Shown: positions 23,071 through 34,740 of the stretch, piece after piece
How the letters are laid out: every line of letters begins with the position of its first letter
How positions within the stretch are numbered: position 1 is the stretch's first letter
Assembly (NCBI GenBank): GCA_033060915.1
Contig: CM065387.1
Span: 35,111,001 to 35,175,000, forward strand
Origin: Euryodendron excelsum
Lineage: Eukaryota > Streptophyta > Magnoliopsida > Ericales > Pentaphylacaceae
Reading direction: 5' to 3'
Length of the DNA stretch: 64,000 bases
Translations under genes and position numbers: made by a program
The notes under the pieces: model-generated
The model's input: only the letters and a program-made list of their open reading frames with translations
The model's database searches: none
Told to the model about the DNA's origin: nothing

Positions 23071-23499
23071 TATAGTATATATAGCAATAGGTTGTTAGGT
23101 ATTTGAGCTTCAAAGTCTTGATCCATTTTTCTTAAATTTTTGAATTTTAAAAATACAAAAATACAAATGTTATAAAATTATTGATTCTTAATAAATATGG
23201 TAAGGTTTTTTTTGAATTGTCACCTTATCAATATGAAAACTTGAAAATTCATTCAAGAATATATTTAAAATTTAAATATAGATATGTCATTATAGATTGT
23301 TTATAATTAATATCCTAACTAAATCTAACAACCTATCCAAATTCTCACAAATTATTCTCTTTTCAAAGCATTTTAACTTTATTCAAATTGAGACTTAGGC
23401 TAGATTTAGTATCTGCACTATATATTATAGAAATATACTTTTTAGTCTTTGAGCTTTAAAATCTTGATCTATTTTTCTCAAATTTATTTAATTTAAAAA

Positions 23500-24696
23500 G
23501 GGTTTAATTACAAAAAAATTTCTCGAACTATGACACAGTATCAGTAAACTCCCTTAATCTTTAAAACGAATCACATTACCCCAATCAACTATCAATTTGC
23601 TCAGTTGAAAGACGCCGTTAATGGAAAAATTAAAATTACTATTTTAACGGTGATGGTCAAATGCACTGGGAAATATATTTTTGCTCTTTGGTCAACTAGG
23701 CAAGTAATCACACTATTACCCTTTGTTTCGGGGGATAAGAAAGTGGGGTTGGTGTGATTGCCGCTTGCTCTCTCCTATCATATTCTAATATATATGCATA
23801 AAAGAAATCCTTATATTTATCTCCATCTCTCTCTCATAGACCTATCCCTTGCTTCAAAGAAAACAGTAATGACAAATCTTATACCAACAATGAAGATATT
23901 CTAAAAATAAACTTTTACACTGGTATTCTAAAACGAATAAAAATTCTGATTTAAGGTATGTATAAAAAAAAAACTCTAATATGTAGATTTGTTATTTTTT
24001 TACTATTATTATTATTATTGTATGACGTTGAGTTTATGGTGTTTTGTTAGAGGTGACACTTTGTTCTAGGAAAAAGGCTTTCTAGTTTGATTAGGGATCC
24101 GTGTTAGTATGCATGATTTCATGTGTCGGAGCGGAAATTATGATATTTTGGTTATTCAAATTGTGATTGAACTGCCTTGGGTCATGTCTGAGAGCACAAG
24201 GTTGAAATCATTGGTTTCAAGTTGATTTTGCATGTACTAGTTGCATATTGGTTGACGTATTGCATGAGATAAAAGGTGGGTTGCATTAATTTTGGTTTCG
24301 GTGCTAAAAACAAAAACAACATTTGACCTTTATGATAATTCCATAGTGGAGTGCTTTTGAATATATAAACAATTTGGGACCATTGGCAGCTAGTGGTCCC
24401 ATATGAGCTTGGAATTTTATTTATGTGGGCTAGTAGTCCCATTGGGCAACTACGAAGGCATTTATGTCATTACATGTTTATTATGATATGGAAAAGTTAG
24501 TTTTAGCATAAAATTTTATTGTGTTAAACATGCGCCACGCACATAATGATTTTTCATCTCTTCTACCAATAGAAGGCTAACAAAAGGCTTTAATTGATAT
24601 AATTTGGTAGTTATTGAGGGTAATGTGATACATTTTAAAGATTAAAGGAGTTTAGTGATATTGAGTTATAGTTCGAGAGGGTTTTTGTAATTAACT
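23500..24696. mobile_element. MULE-like TIR element, 1.2 kb, with 9-bp TSD
   Basis: The outer ~80 bp at each end are inverted copies: TTTCTCGAACTATGACA on the left, and the complement of GTTATAGTTCGAGAG on the right, with matching CTCC(C/T)TTAATCTTTAAAA blocks further in. ATTTAAAAA flanks both ends (23491-23499 and 24697-24705). Nine-base duplications and long TIRs are typical of Mutator-like elements. There is no transposase; the minus ORF at 24182-24442 (86 codons) matches nothing I know. Confidence 0.75.
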
Positions 24697-25499
24697 ATTT
24701 AAAAAATACAAAATACAAAATATGAAAGTCCTAAAGCCGTTAGTTATTTAATTAATATATATATATATATTGTCACCCGTTTAATATGAAAACTTTAAAA
24801 GTCATGTAAGATAATTAAAATATATTGAATCTAAATCTCCATATGTCATCATGGATTTTTTTATAATCAATATGTTAGCTAAATCTAACAATCTATAAAT
24901 AATGCTCTTTTTAAAGCATTTTAACTTCATATATTTGTATTTTTTTTTGGATTAGATTTACTCAAACTTAATAAAGATGACATTAAAGAAGTTTAATAAG
25001 CTTATAAAATAATGATTAATGGAGAAGATTAGCTAATTTTACGTTGTCCCGTTATGTATTTTAATATGTATTGCAATATGGTTAAGATCCTATATATATG
25101 CTGAAGTACTAGTTTATTAATGGAGAAGATAAACTAGTTTATTGCAATATGGTTTAGTTCAGTTTGACACTCAATTCAAGACCGAACCAAACTTGATCAA
25201 AACTAAATTTAAAGTTGGAATCGCACCGAACCGTGACTCTATAAACCAGACCAAACCAAACCAATGAAACACAGTTCGGTTCAATTCTACACTGATTGTT
25301 TAATAAATTTTATTATATTTTCTTGATCTAACTGGGGCGCATTTACTCAAATGGGCCCCCAAAAACATTTGTTAGTAGCCAGTAAATCAATTGGACTTGG
25401 TAGCAACAAAACAGAAGAAGAGGACATGACTTTATAGAGATGGAGTAGAACTTTCTTCCTTTCCCTCGATGTGAGACGAGTAAAATTTTTGCTTATCAA

Positions 25500-25712
25500 A
25501 AAAATCACAGGTGCGCTAGTGATAGAGCATGAAGGATGAAAATTTCCCCTAAGTTCATTAAGAGATGTCAATCTAGTGCCTTGAATATAATAAAAAACAA
25601 ATCCACTTAGCAGATCTCGGGGGATATTACCAAGCAAGAAACAGATTAGCATGACTCTAGGTAAGCAACTACCAATGGGTTGTTTATTATGACATTTGAT
25701 ATTCAACTGCAA
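25500..25712 (-). pseudogene. Possible LRR-like coding fragment
   Basis: The minus-strand frame open at 25712-25347 contains stretches that look like leucine-rich repeat protein of the receptor type (LNIKCHNKQPIGSCLPR, LLGNIPRDLL, LTSLNEL). The spacing of the repeats is not clean and there is no conserved domain after it. It could be a captured gene fragment inside the Helitron, or chance. I hold this loosely. Confidence 0.2.
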
Positions 25713-25918
25713 TTTGGGTGAGCATTTTCATAAAAGAATGACAAGTGTTTTCTCGTTGATGTTGCAACTTAACTGCTCTCCAAATTTTAAGAGCATGAAT
25801 GCTTTCATTGACATCAAAAATATAATACAAAATGAGACTAAAAGTGGGTCAATTACAATAAGATTTAAAATATATTGTTTGCTACAAAGGATAGAGTTTG
25901 ATTTGTGTTAGAAAAGTG

Positions 25919-25920
<2 letters not shown>

Positions 25921-25949
<29 letters not shown>

Positions 25950-26095
25950 AGAGTTTGATTTGTGATAGAAAAGTGGGTTTCTCTCTCTCTCTCAGTCACA
26001 CAATCAAAGAATTTGTGGCATTATGGAGTTTGATCTGTGTTAGAAAGTGGGTTGCTCTCTCTCTCTCTCACACACATACACACTCTCACACTCAA
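25921..26095 (+). repeat. TC microsatellites (three blocks)
   Basis: TC runs at about 25921-25949, 25979-25993 and 26054-26069, the last followed by CA-rich sequence. Each block is preceded by a copy of a GAGTTTGATTTGTG/GAAAGTGGGTT unit, so the region is also a short tandem duplication of about 60-80 bp. Confidence 0.8.
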
Positions 26096-27152
26096 ATAAT
26101 TTGGGTCCTTTCGGTTGGAATTTTGAACAGTTGCAAATTGTTGAAGGCTTGAATGCCTTTTGAATTCAGGAACTCAAGGGCTCTTGACATTGGTAGCCTC
26201 ATGTAAACACAGTTCCACATCAACAAATGAACTTGAAACCTTTATATATTATAAACTGCTCAACAGCCAACTTAAAAACAAGCAAAGGTGGCACTGCTAC
26301 ATAAGAAAATTTTTAAAACATGTTTCGGTTCGGTCGGTTCGGTTTATTTACCATTCAACCCAGAATTGACCCAAGGAAATCGGATCTTGAAGTCTAAAAA
26401 AATGGAACCAAACCGAACCGAATGGTCGGATACGTTTGATTCTTGGTTCTACCGGGCCATCTATGCACCCCTAGCCTAGAAACCAATAAAAAATTTTCAT
26501 AATTCATTTATTCAATTAAATTAAAAATTACCAAAGAAATAAAAAAATTCTAGAAAATCTGATACAGTTAAAGTATACATTCTATTAAGCAATTTTAAAT
26601 ACATACATTATGTAAGCATAAAATTAAAAGATATTGGTATACTTATTTTAATTACCTTATGAAAATTTAATTAATCTCATTTCATTATTAATTTATATTT
26701 TCTTAAAAATTAAAGTGTAATGATATTGTTTTATTAATTTGAATGACTATTTCTTGATAAATATTAGATTTATGCATTCATATATATGTAAGATCTACGG
26801 ATTGAATGAATATATAATAGTATCCTAGATTTAACTTTTATTTTTTATAATTTATGTTTCTTTTTTTTAAATCTTGAATATGGCCCAATAAACTTTATGT
26901 CGTTCTCCAAATAAACAAAGATATATTAAAAGTGTGACTTATAATAGTTATGATGAAAATTTTCTTTCTACATTTTTTTTATTTTTAGGCTATTAGAATA
27001 GAAAAAATATTTTAAACATATTTAATTATTTAATATCATATTTTAAATACACAATTTGTAAAAAAATTTTGCCAAAAATTATTTAAAAAACTAACTTATA
27101 ATTCTATATTTATGGTCCATGCATAGCATGGGTTCATTGCTAGTTATAAAGT

Positions 27153-27530
27153 AATACTATAAAAACAAGAAATTCATACAAAATTTATTATTAGAATGAT
27201 GTGATCAAATAAGACTTATTCACTTTAAAACAAAGTACACATCATGATGGCTTCTAATTACAACAATACTACTGCCATATCATTATGACAAAATGTTTTG
27301 AACAAATTTTCTTAAAAAAAATAGCATTTTTCTCTATTGTATAAGGAAAATGCTATTTTTATTGAAAATTTGTACAAAAATTCGTCATGGATATGTGATA
27401 GTGGTAGTGGTAGTTTTGTAGCTAAAAGTCATTATAGTATGAGTTTTTTTTTTTCTTTTTAAGAATAAAAGGCTCTCATTCAAACATATTGTATGAAAAA
27501 TTTGTATGATTTTTTTCTCACTATATTATA
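27153..27530. mobile_element. MITE-like inverted-repeat element, copy 1
   Basis: The left end TAATACTATAAAAACAAG with ATTCATACAAAATTT is the inverted counterpart of the right end (AAATTTGTATGATTTTTT, then ACTATATTA). An internal hairpin AAAATAGCATTTTT...AAAATGCTATTTTT lies at about 27315-27355. No coding capacity. A related copy lies at 32127-32475. Confidence 0.5.
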
Positions 27531-29400
27531 ACCCATTATGTAAAGTAATTAACAATGTACATAATGAAATACATTATTAACACTAGTAGAAACAATCAAC
27601 TATTAATTAGTGGCTTCATCGATTGGAGACTTGGTTCATTTCAATTAATTATACTCTAAACTACAAAGCTATTTTCAAGCAAGTCAATAATCTCGAGAGA
27701 ATTTGAGGCTCAAGGCGATTATGGTTTATTGTGATTTTTTTTGTTTTTTGTTTGCCAAGATAACAATTGGAATCTCTCTAGTATGACTTATTTCATTTTA
27801 AGCACAACTATGCAAAACATTATTTTAGACAAACACATGCATGTTCATCTAGCCTTGTTGGAGCATCTCTGATCTAAGTTCTTTGCATTTTTGCCCTTTC
27901 TTTTTTTCCATAATTTGTTTCTTGTGCAACCATTGTCACTAAACTAGGTAGTATAGAGCTATCATTGATCTGCATAAAATTCTCATTCACAACTCTGGGT
28001 TTATTAATTTGTTTTGAAGCAAGTGTTCATCTCAACCTTCTAAGGTAGTTGAAGGCATACAAATTGCTAAACGTATAACTAGTTTTGCTATACACATGTT
28101 CTAAACCTCATTCTTCATAGGCAACTAAAGTAATTTACATGTGAAAATTGCCATGGAGATCATAATTCAATGTCAGAATTTGTACCATCTATTAGTGTGT
28201 TGAAATGTTTGTTAAAGTTCATATTATAGTTACCAAAATGAAAAGCGGAAGGGGAAAATATTAGGGAAAACTAAAGTGAAAAACGCAACTAGAAAATATA
28301 GAGAGAAACGGAAAGTGGAAAACTAATGAAAAACTTAGAAAGAATTTTATTAGAAAATTTTTGCGAAACTCAAAAGAGACCTTTATGCTTCATTTGAAAC
28401 CCAGATTTTTAGTTAAAAAAGTAAAGGAAAAAGAAAATATGGTGGAAAAAGATAACAAAATTACTTTTTCATTTTGTTCTATTTTCCTTCACCTTTTCCT
28501 TTTCCCACCGAAAATTTGAGTTCCAAACAGAGCGTTAAGAAACTTAGTTGAGACTTTTGGGAAACATAGTCGAAATCTGCATGAATAATTTCATAGATAC
28601 TTAGTTAGAATTTAAGGGAAAAAAATGTATAACAATTTATATTTCAAGTTTCCGAAGCATTTCTCCTAAGTTTTTCAAAAGTTTTTGTTAAGTATTCCAA
28701 GTGTTTGACAAACGTTTCTCAAGAGTTTTCGAAACATTTCTCCCCCATTTCTTGAAAGTTTTCCTAAAATTTTTAACCAAACTTCGTACAGATATCAGAA
28801 ACGCATTTCCCCCCTCCAAATTAAGTTTTTCGGTAACTATGGTTAACATACTTTTAATGGTGGGTTATGTTTGCAAATATCAAATTATTTACTCACCACC
28901 TGAAAAAGGAGGTTGAATGCCATGATTTTCTAGTGCTATTAGGCTTCGTTTGGATGGATAGATTTGAAATCAAGAGATTTGAAGTTTTAATTTGCAAATC
29001 CATGTGCGACTTAGTTATTAGAGTTGGATTAATGACCTGAGCTAAAAGCTAAAAGATAAATTATTTTAATACATTCTTCTATAACTAGAATATTTTTGTA
29101 GTAGATTTGAAATAACTACTTTCGGCGTATCATTTGGATATTTAGATCCTTAAATTTTTTTGTTGATGTCTAAAATATAAGTTATCCAATATAGTATGAA
29201 GGTATATTTCTTTACAAATAAATTTACATATATTAATTTTAAATACACGAATATAAATGCAGCATTAGTTTGGATGGTAAATGAGTCATGAAAAATAAGG
29301 AACATTCAAAATATGTAAAATACAATGTCTTGGGTAAAATTATCTCGGCATTCAGAGTAAACTATTTTAAATGCCAATTTCCATTCTAGAGAGCCACCGT
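27531..29400 (+). repeat. Duplicated segment, copy 1
   Basis: Collinear with about 32476-33770, for example TTAGTGGCTTCA, ACTCTAAACTACAAAGC, GCATCTCTGATCTAAGTTC, CCTCATTCTTCA and CATGATTTTCTAG in the same order and orientation. This copy contains a ~615-bp insertion (28226-28840) that is absent from copy 2. No gene is recognised; it could be a duplicated host segment or part of a larger unknown element. Confidence 0.7.
28226..28840. mobile_element. Short TIR element (MITE), ~615 bp
   Basis: Bounded by ATAGTTACCAAAA at the left and the inverted TTTTCGGTAACTAT at the right. The related segment at about 33160-33200 lacks it, giving an empty site. The interior is rich in purine runs (GAAAAGCGGAAGGGGAAAA) with an opposing CTTTTCCTTTTCCC stretch. 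No ORF of interest. Confidence 0.65.
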
Positions 29401-29423
29401 TTGATGTTGAATAATAAATATTG

Positions 29424-30530
29424 TTTTACACAAGTGAAGCACCAAGTTGTGACATCTTACTACTTTTCTTCTTTTGCTTAACCTCTTTTTATTTATATTT
29501 ATTAATTATATTTTATTGAAAATCCTTGTAGATAAGGAAACGAGCAAGATTCCTTTCCTTTTTAAACTCCTCCCACCATTCACAATCCTTTTCCTTCCAA
29601 ACTCTTTCCATTTTACTCCTCACGGTCACAACAATCTTCAAAACTTCTCACGTTTCTCTGTCTCTACTATTACAACAAAATTTGAATGAATGTAACTAAC
29701 TCTCTCTTCTGACAAGACCAAGCATCACTGACACAGAAAAAATTGCTACTAAAAAAATAAACCAATATTAGTCATGTAACGTTCTTCTAGAACAGTACAT
29801 ATCCCTTTTTGTCATGTAACTTATGTAAGCGATAATAAAACCAATCAAAAAATGACAATTTGATATTCACAATGTGAAATTCCTAGAAATTTGCTCATGT
29901 AGCTTTGTGCAGACAAAGGTCAACAAGTTTAGCAATTTTAATGGTGGTAAAAATAGCTTCTTATCTAAAAGATAAAACCTCGTGAAACACGTTATACAAA
30001 ATTCAAAACTATGTAGAAACTAGAAGTATACCCATAAGAAAAATAACTCTAGATCATAGAGGAAATAACTGAGAGGAAACATTCGTCTAGTCAAAGGAAA
30101 ATATAATAATAGTTGCATAAGGCAACATTCATAAACTCTAAAAAATAAAAATAAAAAGTTAGCCGCTGTAACAATTCTCATTAGGTTCTATTGTAAGATG
30201 TTGATGTTAAGAATGCAACTTGTTTTTCCCCTATAAAAATGGTTCAAAAAAAATCCACAAGTAATGGTTAAAGAAGAAGAAGCTTTAATGAAAGGGAGAG
30301 AGGAATGCTTTTCCTTTCTAGCAAGAATTCTAGGAGGGAGAGATGTGAGAAGAAAAAGCTATAGAGGTCATAAATAAGTAGAGTATGAAAAGAAATGGAA
30401 TATTGCTTGTTTTCTTATCTGGTAGCATTTTTAACAATAACATGATTATTAAATATAAATAAAAAGGGGTTAAGCAAAAGAAAGAAAGTTGTGAGGTGTC
30501 GTATTCTAGTACTCCGCTTGTGTAAAAAAA
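29424..30530. mobile_element. Long-TIR DNA element, ~1.1 kb
   Basis: 29424-29640 is the inverted counterpart of about 30315-30530: both read, in their own orientation, TTTTACACAAG, CTTTTGCTTAACC and TTTTTATTTATATT. Terminal inverted repeats of ~200 bp suggest a MULE or foldback type. I could not find a convincing TSD. The ORFs at 29474-29689 and 30551-30330 are the two arms read as protein and are not genes. Confidence 0.6.
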
Positions 30531-30599
30531 TTTTACATTGAAGTGCATCAAAATCTTTACAGTAGTGATTATGCAATTAAAACACCTTAACTTATGTTT

Positions 30600-31680
30600 T
30601 GTTAGCCTTAGTTTAGGAGTTTATATACCTTTTTAATTAGATTTTAGTATTAACTTATTTTCTTTGCTTTGTAGTGTTTAATTTGAAGCAATTCAAGTGC
30701 AATTCAGACAAGAGTGGAAAATATTGTGAATAGTGTCATTTGAACAGGTGAATAGTGATGTCGGCACTTAATAGTGACTATTCGAACATGAATAATGATC
30801 GTTCAAATGGTCCACGAGATTCAGAGGCTTGTTTTTAGGGTTTGAATCAAGTTAGCAAGGTGTTCGAAAGCCTTGCTAACACCTAGCTAATAGTTCACGC
30901 AACTCTATTATTTTTCAGCATATTTAAGGCTATTTGGACCCAAATTTGAATATCTCATCTTATTTTACATATTTTTAGTGTTTTTAGAGAGTGGTACGAG
31001 TGGTTTTAGAAAGAGAAACTCTAGATTTCTTTGTAGATCTTCATTTTCGTTGTAATCAAGCACAATTTTCATGGAATCAACTCAATTTCTTCTGGATATA
31101 AGTAGCTAATTCTTATCTTGAGTCCAATTGCGAAGATTATCAATGGGTTTCAAGATTTTCAATGGAGGTAATGGGTTTATCATTGTTTCATCTTTTCAAA
31201 TCTCTTAATTCTTAACAATTAAATTATAGATCATTGAGTGAATTTAGATTCTTGACTATGTTTGGTAATCTTTGTGCACAAGCCCTAGTTTGGTATATAG
31301 ATTGCACAAATCGATGGTATGAATATATGGCTTTAATTAGACTATAATTCTTGAGTTAATTATCATTGACTTGAATCTATGATAATCATTTCTTGGTTCC
31401 CATTGAAATCTTGTTTTCTTGACAAATTCTTTGAGTATCTATGCACGAACTTTCAATTTGATATGGGTGCTGCTTAGATCGATGGTATAAACACAAAAAT
31501 CTCATCGTTTACAATTCTAAGTTTGTTATCATTGATTTCATTGTTTTAATGGTCGAACTGCCCAAATCTCATCATTGTTTTAAGTTGGATTATCACAAGA
31601 AATGAAATCAATGGTAAATTCTTATATTGAGATGACATTGTAAGCAGTTCGATATCTGTAAATATGTAGAATCCTATATA
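30600..31680 (+). mobile_element. Athila-like LTR remnant
   Basis: The part from about 31030 resembles 16840-17100 of the other Athila-like LTR: GAGTCCAATTG, AATTCTTAACAATTAAATT, GCACAAATCGATGGTAT and TGGCTTTAATTAG. The upstream part, with CGAACATGAATAATGATCGTTC, also looks like Athila U3/R. No internal region is attached, so it is a solo or truncated LTR. Confidence 0.5.
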
Positions 31681-31734
31681 TATTTGATAATGTGTTGCCA
31701 CTTTTATAGGCTAAACTCATAAATGAGAATTTGT

Positions 31735-31955
31735 ACCTTCTAAGAATTTATATTTCTCAAATATGCTACTCTCCACTTGTGCATGAGTTCAATTTATTCA
31801 ACATATGCTTCCTCTTTTAAATCTTGGAAGCTTTCTTGCTTGTGGTCGGAGAATTTATGTTTCTCAAATCTGCTACTCTTCATTTGTGCATGAGTTCAAT
31901 TTATTCAATATATGCTTCCTCTTTTAAAGCTTGGAAGCTTTCTTGCTTGTGGGAT
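31735..31955 (+). repeat. Direct tandem duplication, ~110 bp
   Basis: Two near-identical copies of a unit starting AGAATTTATNTTTCTCAAAT and ending GGAAGCTTTCTTGCTTGTGG. They differ by only a few bases, so this is recent compared with the surrounding DNA. Confidence 0.85.
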
Positions 31956-32008
31956 ATTTAGCCTGAAACATACATATTTATTTTGGTTGGTGTGAACTGG
32001 CAATTTTG

Positions 32009-32049
<41 letters not shown>

Positions 32050-32078
32050 CATATATATATATGTGTGTGTGTGTGTGT
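32009..32078 (+). repeat. Compound microsatellite (TC)n-(AT)n-(GT)n
   Basis: A long TC run, then CATACATATATATATATG, then a GT run. Confidence 0.9.
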
Positions 32079-32126
32079 CTTTTATAATTTCTACATTTTA
32101 ATATTCAGGTGCTTTGTAGAACTCAG

Positions 32127-33790
32127 TAATGCTATATGAATAAAAAAATTCATACAAAACTTATTACCAAAATGATGTAGTTAGAATAAAAATCATTCAC
32201 TTTAAAACTCTTAATTACAATAACGCTTCTACCACATCATTCTAGAAAGATTTTATGTACAAATTTTCTCCAAGAACAACATTTTTCTCTATTATATAAG
32301 GAAAGAGTTATTTTAACAGAAAAACTATTCAAAAACTCTCACCAAAAAATATGTTACTGGTAATGGCAGTTTTCTAACTAAAAATCATTATATTATGTGT
32401 TTTGTTTTAAAATAAAATGCTCTCATTTAGACATATTCTAGCTAAAAATTCTATATGATTGTTTATTTGTATAGCATAACCCATACATAAAGTAATTAAC
32501 GAAGTAAATAATGAAATACATTTAATTTCTTAACACCAGTTGAACCAACTAACTATGAATTAGTGGCTTCAGCGATTTGAGATCTGGTTCATTTCTATTA
32601 ATTATACTCTAAACTACAAAGCAATTTTCAAGTAAATCAACAATCTCGAAATGATTTGAGTCTTAAGGTGATCATGGTTAATATGTTTTTTAATTTTTTT
32701 GGTTGTTTGCCAAGGCAACATATTGAATCTCTCTAGTATATATGACTTATTTCATTTTAAGCATAACTATGTAAAAACATTAATTTAGAAATAAACATGT
32801 TCATCTAGCCTTGTTAGAGCATCTCTGATCTAAGTTCTTTTCCTTTTTGCCCTTTTTTTCCCCTTATTTGTTCCTTGTGCAACCATTGTAACTAAACTAG
32901 GTAGTATAGAGCTACCATTAGTCCACATAAAATACTAATACACAACTCTGGGTTTATTAATTTCTTTTAAAGCAAGGGTTGATCTCAACTTTCTAAGGTA
33001 CTTGAAGGCATACAAATGGCTAAACCTGCAAATAGTTTTGCTATAAACATGTTCTAAACCTCATTCTTCACAGCTAGCTAAAGCAGTTTAGATGTGAAAA
33101 TCGCCATGGAGATCATAATTCAATGTCAAAATTTGTACCATCTGTTAGTGTGTGGAATTGTTTCTTCAAGTTCCTATATGTAACTTTTAATGGAGCACAA
33201 GAGTTGGTCATGTTTGCAAATATATATAAAATTATTTACTCACAATAACTTAAAGAAGGAGGTAGAATGCCATGATTTTCTAGCGCAATTAGGCTTCATT
33301 TCGATGGATAGATTTGAAATTAAGAGATTTGGAGTTTTAAGTTGCAAATCCATTTGTGAGTTAGTCATTAAAGTTTGATTAAAGAACTTGGCTGAAAGCT
33401 AAAAAAATAACTTATTTTAATACATTCTTCTATAATTAGAATCTTTTTGTAGCAGATTTTAATTAACTATTTTCAGCATGTCATTTGGGTATTTAGATCC
33501 TTATATTTGTTTGTTGATGTCTAAAATGTGAGTATCCAATATAGTATGAAGGTATATTTGTTTACAACTATGTCCAAATCTATAAATCTATTAATTTCAA
33601 TAACGCGAATACAAATGCAACATTAGTTTTCATGGTAAATGAGTAATGAAACATAAGGAAAGCTCAAAATATGCAAAATACAATGTCTGGGATCAAATTT
33701 TCTTGGCGTTCGGAGTATACTATTTTAAAATGCCAATTTCCACCATAGAGAGCTACCAAAAATGTTTGATGTTTGAATCGCTCCAAAGAT
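32127..33790 (+). repeat. Duplicated segment, copy 2 (includes MITE copy 2)
   Basis: Direct copy of 27153-29400 without the 28226-28840 insertion. The first ~350 bp (32127-32475) is the MITE-like element, starting AGTAATGCTATATGAA. Copies differ by frequent substitutions and small indels. The short ORFs 33190-33378 and 33646-33864 are not conserved in copy 1, so I do not call them genes. Confidence 0.65.
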
Positions 33791-33847
33791 GGTTGTATTT
33801 TAAGCTCTCGCATGCATTGAGTTTTTTGAAAAGTACTAACTTTTTGT

Positions 33848-34740
33848 ATTTCTTTTGTAGGTGAACCCTTGTTCACATTTACTTTATACTATGTGAATGC
33901 TTTAATTACCATGAATGAATGAATACTACAGGATGGATGTGTGTTGTCGAGTTTTTTTCCTCCATTTTTAAAAATTTCACACACACTTGGTGCGCTCACA
34001 ATCATATGCATTTATATTTGCATTCTACCTGGTTACTATCCTTCTGGTTAGATAGGAGAATAGTATATTGGTTATCAATGGATGCAGTGTCTATTTCTTA
34101 GCCAACGATCTCTTGATAGTTCCCCCGCTCGAACCACCAATCAAAGTTAGGGTTCACCCTTTCAATGGTGGACACCAGAGGTTTGAAGGTTCGAGAGACG
34201 AGCTTTTATAAGAATCATTAGTAACCCCCAACCTCATGCTCATGTAGCACCCCATGCATAGCCAAACCTCTACCAGAATTAAGACACACTGGTCAATTTC
34301 AAAACCAAGGAGGAAATGGCAACTGCTTCACTTTTTCTTATCTCCTGTCCATTTAAACTACTAATTTACTGTAATCATGTTATTCATGCATTTACTATAC
34401 TGTTCATGCATCGATATCCATTTCAAGACATGAGTTCCAAAGTAACTGGAGTCGTTGCATTATTATACATGTGATCAACCCCAAGAGAGTGGTCCAAAAC
34501 CACTCACATACAAATCAAACCTACTTAAACTCCTAAGGGTTCCTCATGACCCTGAGGGCTCATGGCATGCATCCAAATGGCATCATTTCAAGAGCAGCCC
34601 AATCCCTTTCTATTCATGGTGATAGGATTGCCAAGAAAACAACGGGCAATCGAAGAACAAGGTCACTTAACGACTGACATCAAGAACAAAGAAGGTGGAT
34701 CTGAAGACTCGAGAATAGTTTTGGAATCAAAAGTATAGGA
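33848..34740 (+). mobile_element. Element F (Ogre-like), leader part 1
   Basis: Similar to the leader of element D at about 49970-50880: TTTTGTAGGTG at the start, CACACACACTTGG-like, the C(A/T)CTTGATAGTTC block, CCATGCATAGCC, and GAGTTCCAA. No LTR precedes it; similarity begins abruptly at about 33848, after unrelated duplicated DNA. It ends at the insertion site of element C, with TAGGA at 34736-34740. Confidence 0.7.

Larger units (their letters stand above)
25140..26480. repeat. Repeat with GGTTCGGTT-type ends; possible hAT fragment
   Basis: CCGAACC/GGTTCGG motifs occur at about 25180-25280 and 26320-26430 in opposite orientations. The right side ends ATGCACCCCTAG (about 26463-26474), which resembles a hAT terminal sequence. 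I do not see the partner end, so the class is uncertain. Confidence 0.3.
23412..27143 (+). mobile_element. Helitron, plus strand, canonical ends, with nested insertions
   Basis: Starts A|TCTGCACTATATATTATAG at 23412. Ends at 27143 with a perfect hairpin CCATGC-ATA-GCATGG (27117-27131), eight bases, then CTAG, followed by T. It carries a MULE-like element (23500-24696) and unrelated material (about 25140-26480) including TC repeats and a possible hAT fragment. No Rep/helicase is visible, so it is non-autonomous. Confidence 0.7.

Noticed and set aside
24182..24442. 86-codon minus ORF inside the MULE-like element as a captured gene
   Set aside because: I recognise no family in it and it has no intron or start context to support it; it is kept only as a question in the findings.
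18000..27000. Repeated short units suggesting a CRISPR-like or satellite array
   Set aside because: The repeats are degenerate copies of Helitron ends and duplicated segments with no regular unit and spacer. The DNA is plant nuclear.
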